Part shown: piece after piece, positions 15,417-20,745 of the stretch | How positions within the stretch are numbered: the stretch's first letter is position 1 | Layout of the letters: each line of letters begins with the position of its first letter | Source: JAXDBV01 sp034678415 | GTDB lineage: Bacteria > Bacteroidota > Bacteroidia > Bacteroidales > VadinHA17 | Direction: 5' to 3' | Assembly (NCBI GenBank): GCA_034678415.1 | Contig: JAXDBV010000107.1 | Location: 1 to 20,745 of the forward strand | DNA: 20,745 nt | The notes under the pieces: generated by a model | Database searches by the model: none | Told to the model about the DNA's origin: nothing | The model's input: only the letters and a program-made list of their open reading frames with translations | Program-made: the position numbers and the translations under genes

Positions 15417-18400
15417 TTACGATCCTTCCTTGTCGAACTCCTCCCGTGTTGTCAGCTTGATCTCATTCAGCCCGGCCTTTGCCAGCGCCTGGTTCACCTG
15501 AACCAGCTCGGTCTTCTTCAGGCCTTCCACGTCCTGCTGGTATCCCTTCATCTCTTTTTCCAGCAGGTCAAGGTTATCGATCTGGGAATTGGTGGGGCGG
15601 CCGAGATAACTTACAACACCGCCGTATATCTCACCGATTTTTTCCCTCAGCATGATCTCTTCGCTGAACATTCCTTCCGATGAGGTATTTACCAGGTTTG
15701 AATGGATGTCGGAGGTCTTTTTCCTGAGATCGTCCAGTTGTTTCTTCAGTCCCTTCGATAATTTTCCCTGGAGCAGCTTTTCGCACGCGTTCATGATGTC
15801 GGTAACCTGTTTATCGAGGAACGCGAGGTCTTCCAGCATCGTGTATGATTTCATCAGGGTCGTGTATTGCAGCCGGCGGTCAGCTTCACTGTGCTTCGAG
15901 TCGGGGTCGGGCATGAGTGAGAAATGTCCTTCTTCCACCAGTCCGTCCTTGATGATTTTCACGGAATACTCGCCCATGGGCAGGGGCGGGCCGAACAGTC
16001 CGGCATACGACAGGCTCTTGCCGCTGGGTACCTTTGGCGCTTTCATCCGGATATTCAGCGGGACACGGTTGATGCCCTTGCGTTTACCGGCCGGTAGGGT
16101 GTTGATCAGCTTGCCTTCCGGGTTGTACACCTCAATCTTCATATCTCCGAACACATGGCGTTTCTTAAGGTAATAGGTCAGCATGGCTGCTTCCTGGGGG
16201 TTTGAACCCACGAACTCATCATTGCCGCTGAATTCCTGGGTACTTCCAATGTTTCTTACATAGTAGGTTCTAGACGGGAGGAATGCTATCTCCCTGTTCA
16301 CGATGTCGGCAGTCAGATGGCGGAGGGGCGTGATATCGTCAATGATGATGATGCCGCGACCATGGGTGGCAAGTACGAGGTCGTGATCACGCGGGTGAAT
16401 CACCATGTCCATCACCGGCACGTTGGGCAGGTTACCGGTGAATTGTGACCAGGCTTTCCCGTCATTGATGGATACAAACAACCCATATTCGGTACCCAGA
16501 AACAGAAGGTTGGGATTTTGCAAATCCTGCAAGATGATATGGCAGTAAATTGGGATATTATCATCGGTAAGAGATATCCATGTCTGCCCGTAGTCCGTGG
16601 TTTTGTAAACATAGGGTTTCATGTCTCCCGATCGGTGGCCGTCGAAGGTGACATAGGCTGTTGCCTTATCAAACCGGCCGGGCATGACAAAGGAGCACCA
16701 GGTGTTGGGCGGCAGGCCAGGCACGTTTTTCACCACATTGGTCCATGTGCGGCCACCGTCGCGGGTCACCTGCAGGTTCCCGTCGTCGGTGCCGGCCCAT
16801 ACGATATTCTCATCGAGCGATGACTCATTGATGGTGATAATGGTGCAGTGGCTCTCCGCCGATGTGTTTTCCTTGGTTATTCCTCCCGACTCGTTCTGTT
16901 TCTGTTTTGCGGGATCGTCGGTTGTCAGGTCGGGGGAGATTCTTTTCCATGTGTCGCCTTTATCGTCAGACCTGTATAGGTACTGTGAACCGATATACAT
17001 GGCATCCGAGGTAGCTCCAAAGACCACCGGGGCATTCCAGTTAAACCGCAGTTTTTCGGTCGTGGCATCCTCGTAGGGCTTGATGGTCTTGACCTCCTGT
17101 GTGCTCATATACAGCCGGCTGATATTACCACCCTGGTATTGGCTGTAGATGATATCAGGATCGCCGGGATCCCTAAAGACATAGAATCCATCGCCACTGT
17201 TCACATTATACCAGTCGCTGTTCTTCACTCCTCGGGGACCGGCCGAAGGGCCGAACCAGGAACCGTTATCCTGCATCCCGCCATACACATTATAGGGTTT
17301 ATCCATATCCACGCTCACATGATAGAACTGTGACAACGGGAGGTTTCGGGCCATTTTCCAGTTGATCCCCTGATCGTGCGACACGTATACGCCTCCATCG
17401 GTACCAAGGTACATGAACCTGTTGTCGCGCGGGCTGATCCACAGGGCGTGAAGGTCGGAGTGGTACCCTCCGCCGTAGGAAGAGGTAAGACCGGTATTGA
17501 ATGTCTTGCCTTTGTCCTTGCTGAAGTTAAATGACAGTCCGGGTTTATAAACACGATTGGTATCTACCGGGTCGGAAACGATATAATGAAAATAGAAAGG
17601 CCGTTCACCCATGATGGGAGTGCTGTTGACCAGTTCCCATGAGTCACCTTTGTCCATCGACCGGTAGAGTCCGGTTTTTTTCTCATCCGCTTCAATCAGA
17701 GCAAATACCATGTTGGGGTTTACCGGTGAGACATCGACGGCAATACGTCCCAGTGTGACAGCCGGCAGCCCGTTGGTGCATTTTTCCCAGCGGTCACCAC
17801 CGGTGGATGTGCGGTACAAGGCGCTGCCGGGTCCGCCCGAAGTGAATGACCAGGCGGTGCGCCTGAATTCCCACATTCCGGCATAGAGGATCTCCGGGTT
17901 ACCGGGATCGATGGCAATGTCGGAACAGCCTGTATTGTTGTCCACATACAGCACCTTCTCCCATGTCTTGCCACCGTCGGTGGTACGGTAGACGCCTCTG
18001 TCCTCGTTAGGACTCCATAATTGTCCGAGAGCGGCAACAAATACGATATCAGGATTGTGGGGATTGATAACGATCCTGTTGATACGCTCGGTCTTTTCCA
18101 GCCCCATTCTTGTCCATGACTCACCTCCGTCGGTCGATTTGTAGATACCGTCACCAACGGATACACTGTTTCTCACCCATCCTTCGCCTGTACCGACCCA
18201 TACCGTATCGGGATGAGCCTGGTCAATGGCGATGGCGCCGACAGACTGGTTATGCTTATCAAAAACCGGCTTGAATGTTGTTCCGGCGTTGGTAGTCTTC
18301 CATACTCCTCCCGATGCCGCGCCGACATAGATAATGCGGTCATCACGGTTGACGCCGGCGATGGCAGCAACCCTGCCGCTCATCCTCGCAGGGCCGATAT

Positions 18401-18524
18401 GACGGGCTTCAATAGCCCCAAAGGTCTTTGAATCAATCGTGACATCTTCCTGTGCCTGAGCTGCTGTGTCAGGGATAACGGATGCCACCATGACCATAAC
18501 AGGAATCAAGAGTTTTTTTATCAT
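15417..18524 (-). CDS. Secreted Asp-box (BNR) repeat protein, VPS10/sortilin-like propeller
   Basis: The protein has 1035 residues. A signal peptide (1-24, cleaved near AAQA) exports it. Residues ~30-690 carry about ten Asp-box repeats of the form S/T-x-D-x-G-x-x-W, for example STDGGESWTRM (~130-140), TTDGGKTWEKV, SMDKGDSWELV, TRDGGRTWTNV and TTDYGQTWISL, building one or two beta-propellers. The start FGAIEARHIGPARMSGRV is typical of a widespread bacterial family. The C-terminal third has a beta domain (YYLKKRHVFGDMKIEVYNPEGKL region) and a helical, coiled-coil-prone tail (~860-1030). Databases often call this family 'glycosyl hydrolase', from the resemblance of BNR repeats to sialidases, but I see no sialidase active-site arginine motif, and its function is unknown. 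It lies downstream of the LolA-like gene on the same strand. Confidence 0.88.
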   Translation of the reverse strand: MIKKLLIPVMVMVASVIPDTAAQAQEDVTIDSKTFGAIEARHIGPARMSGRVAAIAGVNRDDRIIYVGAASGGVWKTTNAGTTFKPVFDKHNQSVGAIAIDQAHPDTVWVGTGEGWVRNSVSVGDGIYKSTDGGESWTRMGLEKTERINRIVINPHNPDIVFVAALGQLWSPNEDRGVYRTTDGGKTWEKVLYVDNNTGCSDIAIDPGNPEILYAGMWEFRRTAWSFTSGGPGSALYRTSTGGDRWEKCTNGLPAVTLGRIAVDVSPVNPNMVFALIEADEKKTGLYRSMDKGDSWELVNSTPIMGERPFYFHYIVSDPVDTNRVYKPGLSFNFSKDKGKTFNTGLTSSYGGGYHSDLHALWISPRDNRFMYLGTDGGVYVSHDQGINWKMARNLPLSQFYHVSVDMDKPYNVYGGMQDNGSWFGPSAGPRGVKNSDWYNVNSGDGFYVFRDPGDPDIIYSQYQGGNISRLYMSTQEVKTIKPYEDATTEKLRFNWNAPVVFGATSDAMYIGSQYLYRSDDKGDTWKRISPDLTTDDPAKQKQNESGGITKENTSAESHCTIITINESSLDENIVWAGTDDGNLQVTRDGGRTWTNVVKNVPGLPPNTWCSFVMPGRFDKATAYVTFDGHRSGDMKPYVYKTTDYGQTWISLTDDNIPIYCHIILQDLQNPNLLFLGTEYGLFVSINDGKAWSQFTGNLPNVPVMDMVIHPRDHDLVLATHGRGIIIIDDITPLRHLTADIVNREIAFLPSRTYYVRNIGSTQEFSGNDEFVGSNPQEAAMLTYYLKKRHVFGDMKIEVYNPEGKLINTLPAGKRKGINRVPLNIRMKAPKVPSGKSLSYAGLFGPPLPMGEYSVKIIKDGLVEEGHFSLMPDPDSKHSEADRRLQYTTLMKSYTMLEDLAFLDKQVTDIMNACEKLLQGKLSKGLKKQLDDLRKKTSDIHSNLVNTSSEGMFSEEIMLREKIGEIYGGVVSYLGRPTNSQIDNLDLLEKEMKGYQQDVEGLKKTELVQVNQALAKAGLNEIKLTTREEFDKEGS

Positions 18525-18620
18525 GACATACAGGTTAATCTTGTAATAACAAAACAGGGAAAGACTATGTTACATGAATTTCTCCGCACGTCCGGCGGCA
18601 GTATTGATTACCATCCGGAA

Positions 18621-18667
18621 CGGGCGGGTAAAGCCTGACCTCCGTCAGGAATAACATGTCCTGCCCG
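18621..18667 (-). terminator. Possible hairpin terminator or attenuator after the LolA-like gene
   Basis: CCTGAC (18634-18639) and GTCAGG (18644-18649) form a perfect 6-pair stem with a 4-base loop. CGGGCGGG (18621-18628) can pair, with one G-T pair, with CCTGCCCG (18660-18667) as an outer stem. On the minus strand it follows the LolA-like stop and precedes the Asp-box gene. There is no good T-tract, so it may instead be an mRNA stabiliser. Confidence 0.3.
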
Positions 18668-18734
18668 TCAGAGGATGTGGACATGACCGTTTTCATGGGC
18701 GGCATCCGGTACGGGCTTGTATCTATCCCGGGTA

Positions 18735-19457
18735 TTATTCTTTTTTTACCGGACGGGCGAAGAGGGAATCATTGAGGGTAATGTTGAAATCCACAGTATT
18801 GATGACGATCTGTGAAGATTGTCCCATGGCTTTTGATTCAATGCTCATGGGCATAACGATCCCGTCGAAGTTCTGGTAGTTGCCCATAATATTCTCAGCC
18901 TCAATTTCCTGTCCCTGGATATTCAGTGTGCTTTTCACTTTCAGCAGGAGGTACGTTTCAGCATCGATATAATAATTCTGGACATCGCCGTCTTTGGTGG
19001 TGAGCTTGACATGATATACTTCGGTTCCCTCCATATCTTCTTTGCCTGTCAGTTCAACCGTGCTTCCTTTTTCCTTGTAGTTCCATAGCTGTCCGTCAAT
19101 ATCGGCCTGTTCGGCAGCCTGTTTCAACTGTTCGCCGACGAGATCGGTGGGATCGGGGCTTACCATAGGTATGATTTGCCATCCGTCCGTACCGTCAAAA
19201 GCCTGGACGATGCTTTGGCCCTGTATGTTCACTTCCGTCCTGAATTTATTTGGACGTTTGTACTTGATTACTACCGGCAGTTCCATGCCCATTTGCATAA
19301 CGGTGGCATTTGAGACCATGCACTCCACTTTCAGCAGTTTATCCTGTCCAACCGCTTCGAAATGCTTTTTCAGGACTTGTTCCAGGTCCTGGGCCTGCAA
19401 TATCTGTGAAGATGCAAACAGGAAGGATAATAGAGATACAGAAAGTAATTTTTTCAT
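18735..19457 (-). CDS. LolA-like outer-membrane lipoprotein-sorting family protein
   Basis: The protein has 240 residues. A signal peptide (MKKLLSVSLLSFLFASSQ..., cleaved near LQA, residue 22) sends it to the periplasm. The mature part starts DLEQVLKKHFEAVG and continues with long beta strands of the LolA/LolB half-barrel type: ELPVVIKYKRPNKFRTEV, the IVQAFDGTDGWQIIPM segment, and YYIDAETYLLLKVK. The region around D-A-E-T-Y-L-L-L-K is the usual hallmark of this group. LolA carries lipoproteins across the periplasm, but many Bacteroidota paralogs like this are not the true LolA, and their cargo is unknown. It lies 129 bases downstream of kdsA on the same strand, so joint transcription is possible. 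Confidence 0.82.
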   Translation of the reverse strand: MKKLLSVSLLSFLFASSQILQAQDLEQVLKKHFEAVGQDKLLKVECMVSNATVMQMGMELPVVIKYKRPNKFRTEVNIQGQSIVQAFDGTDGWQIIPMVSPDPTDLVGEQLKQAAEQADIDGQLWNYKEKGSTVELTGKEDMEGTEVYHVKLTTKDGDVQNYYIDAETYLLLKVKSTLNIQGQEIEAENIMGNYQNFDGIVMPMSIESKAMGQSSQIVINTVDFNITLNDSLFARPVKKE

Positions 19458-19491
19458 AATTCGATGAATTTTAGTGTATTATGATAAAAGG

Positions 19492-19516
19492 GTATACTAA
19501 GGGAATAAAAGTATAC
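19492..19516. repeat. Inverted repeat upstream of the LolA-like gene
   Basis: GTATACT (19492-19498) and AGTATAC (19510-19516) are perfect inverted arms with an 11-base spacer, located 35-59 bases upstream of the LolA-like start. The size fits a dimeric repressor operator, and each arm contains the palindrome GTATAC. No regulator gene is nearby. The AT-rich context makes chance a real alternative. Confidence 0.3.
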
Positions 19517-19586
19517 AATTCCCGTGATTCCCGGTGCATATACGCAGAAAATCTTCCTTACTGTTTGCTCGAACGGGAAGTCAATA

Positions 19587-20405
19587 TCAGAGGTTTTTCA
19601 CTGCTTCTCTTATCCTGACCATTTTTTCCAGCATCTGTTCGAGGAGTTCGAGCCGGAGCATGTTAGCCCCGTCGGAAAGGGCTTTTGCCGGTTCAGGGTG
19701 TGTTTCCATGAACAGTCCGTCGGCGCCGACAGCGATCGCTGCGCGGGCGATGGTCTCGATAAGATCGGGCCGTCCGCCGGTTATCCCTGATGCCTGGTTA
19801 GGTTGCTGAAGGGAATGGGTCACATCGACCACCACCGGGTACCCGAATTTTTTCATTTCCGTTATGCCTCTGAAATCGACCACCAGGTCCTGGTATCCGA
19901 AGGTAGTGCCCCGTTCGGTGAGGATAATGTTTTTATTTCCTGCGAACAATACCTTATCCGCTGCAAATTTCATAGCATCGGGGGAGAGGAACTGCCCTTT
20001 TTTAATGTTGATGAAGCGTCCGGTATGTGCCGCTGCGATGAGCAACTCGGTCTGACGGCTCAGAAAGGCAGGTATCTGCAGCACATCGACGTAGGCGGCA
20101 GCCGTTTCCGCTTCATCTTCCGAATGAACATCGGTAAGCACGGGGATGTCCAGCGTATCGTGAACCTTCCTCAGGATCCGCAAAGCTGCCTCATCCCCGA
20201 TACCGGTAAATGAGTTTGCCCTGGACCTGTTCGCCTTCTTATACGATGACTTGAAAATGTAAGGAATACGAAATTTATCAGCCAGCTGTGACACCGTTTC
20301 TGCCACGGTGAACACATTCTCTTCAGTCTCCACAACACACGGTCCGGCGATCAGGAAAAAATTATCAGTCTTTGCATGACGCAAACCGGGAATCTGGGGT
20401 ATCAT
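19587..20405 (-). CDS. kdsA: 3-deoxy-8-phosphooctulonate synthase, metal-dependent type
   Basis: KdsA condenses phosphoenolpyruvate with D-arabinose 5-phosphate to Kdo 8-phosphate, the first step to the Kdo sugar of lipopolysaccharide; it is cytoplasmic. The 272 residues match the family throughout: FLIAGPCVVETEEN (17-30), FKSSYKKANRSRANSF (51-66), DVLQIPAFLSRQTELL (107-122), NIKKGQFLSPDAMKF (133-147), LTERGTTFGYQDLVVDFR (162-179) and FMETHPEPAKALSDGAN (232-248). Cys23 in GPC, with His197, Glu234 and Asp245, forms the metal site seen in the Aquifex-type enzyme; metal-independent E. coli-type enzymes have Asn there. The start follows AAGGAT, a fair ribosome site. It is divergent from the permease gene. 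Confidence 0.96.
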   Translation of the reverse strand: MIPQIPGLRHAKTDNFFLIAGPCVVETEENVFTVAETVSQLADKFRIPYIFKSSYKKANRSRANSFTGIGDEAALRILRKVHDTLDIPVLTDVHSEDEAETAAAYVDVLQIPAFLSRQTELLIAAAHTGRFINIKKGQFLSPDAMKFAADKVLFAGNKNIILTERGTTFGYQDLVVDFRGITEMKKFGYPVVVDVTHSLQQPNQASGITGGRPDLIETIARAAIAVGADGLFMETHPEPAKALSDGANMLRLELLEQMLEKMVRIREAVKNL

Positions 20406-20421
20406 AGTATCCTTGTTTATT

Positions 20422-20429
20422 CAAAGGTA
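20422..20429 (-). promoter_or_regulatory. -7 element for kdsA
   Basis: On the minus strand this reads TACCTTTG, matching TAnnTTTG, and lies 16 bases before the kdsA ATG. The predicted leader is about 10 bases. No TTG lies 19-21 bases upstream, so the -33 element is weak. Confidence 0.4.
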
Positions 20430-20589
20430 GAAAAAACTGTATTTGGTAATGAAGTTTCATTATATTTAGGGCTTCAAAAATATGTACAAAAAAATAAAAT
20501 ATTTATCAAATTTCCCAGGGGTGAGGGTGCTGAAAACCGGATTCTTTACGGAATAAGGTTGTCTTTGCGGGATCCAAACAGAACAGTAT

Positions 20590-20745
20590 ATGGCCAGCAA
20601 GCTTTTCAGGACAAAATCGGTGCAGCAGATGATGCAGGATACCGGCGATTCGGAGCACCGGTTGAAAAAAGCCCTGACGGCATCGAATCTTGTATTCGTC
20701 GGTATTGGCTGTATTGTCGGGACAGGGATATTTGTAATTACCGGT
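20590..20745 (+). CDS. APC-family amino acid permease, N-terminal fragment
   Basis: Only the first 52 codons are in the window. The translation starts MASKLFRTKSVQQMMQ, continues with HRLKKALTASNLVFVGIG and reaches CIVGTGIFVITG at the edge. The soluble start (LFRxKS), then L-K-x-x-L-T and the first-helix motif G-I-G-x-I-V-G-T-G-I-F, are typical of amino acid-polyamine-organocation permeases of the cationic amino acid transporter type; the GxG-containing helix takes part in substrate binding. Substrate cannot be told from this part. TGTCTTTG at 20560-20567, one base off the -7 consensus, lies 22 bases upstream of the start. The gene is divergent from kdsA. Confidence 0.85.
   Translation, partial: MASKLFRTKSVQQMMQDTGDSEHRLKKALTASNLVFVGIGCIVGTGIFVITG

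Overview
The window looks like a chromosomal segment of a Bacteroidota bacterium, probably a Bacteroidales-like lineage. This rests on three things: gene families typical of that phylum (DUF2027-Smr protein, GreA/GreB-like factor with a plain coiled coil, Asp-box 'VPS10-like' secreted protein, LolA-like protein), weak Shine-Dalgarno sequences, and several gene starts preceded by the Bacteroidota -7 element TAnnTTTG, some with a -33 TTG. Most of it is ordinary housekeeping and envelope DNA. I see no CRISPR array, tRNA, insertion sequence, phage gene or defence island.

Layout. Positions 1-447 hold the 3' part of an ABC transporter ATPase broken by an in-frame TGA inside the ABC signature. Positions 863-2785 encode a membrane-bound nucleotide-sugar 4,6-dehydratase (FlaA1/CapD/PglF type) for surface glycan synthesis. 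Positions 3120-5102 hold two paralogous envelope genes of unknown function: a small secreted beta-barrel-like protein, then a protein joining a membrane anchor and a long coiled coil to the same barrel-like domain. Positions 5329-5784 (minus) encode a GreA/GreB-like factor, divergent from a C69 dipeptidase (5954-7570), which is followed by a VanZ-like membrane protein. Positions 8421-10010 (minus) encode a GH13 amylase-family lipoprotein, divergent from a threonine aldolase-type PLP enzyme (10270-11316). queA (11556-12797, minus) and a DUF2027-Smr gene (12850-13974) are transcribed from a tight divergent promoter region. rnpB, the RNase P RNA, lies at about 14231-14625, followed by a CYTH-domain gene (14827-15342) with a strong terminator. 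A minus-strand block follows: an Asp-box protein (15417-18524), a LolA-like protein (18735-19457) and kdsA (19587-20405). The window ends in the first 52 codons of an APC-family amino-acid permease.

How the genes fit together. Several products concern the cell envelope: the nucleotide-sugar dehydratase and KdsA supply surface glycan and Kdo, the LolA-like protein and the amylase lipoprotein are exported, and the paralog pair probably sits in or spans the envelope. QueA and RNase P act on tRNA, and the GreA-like factor acts on RNA polymerase. I see no single integrated system. The least explained part is the 3120-5102 pair, whose larger member could bridge the inner and outer membranes. The -7 box of rnpB, whose RNA 5' end can be estimated from helix P1, suggests that several genes here have very short 5' leaders.
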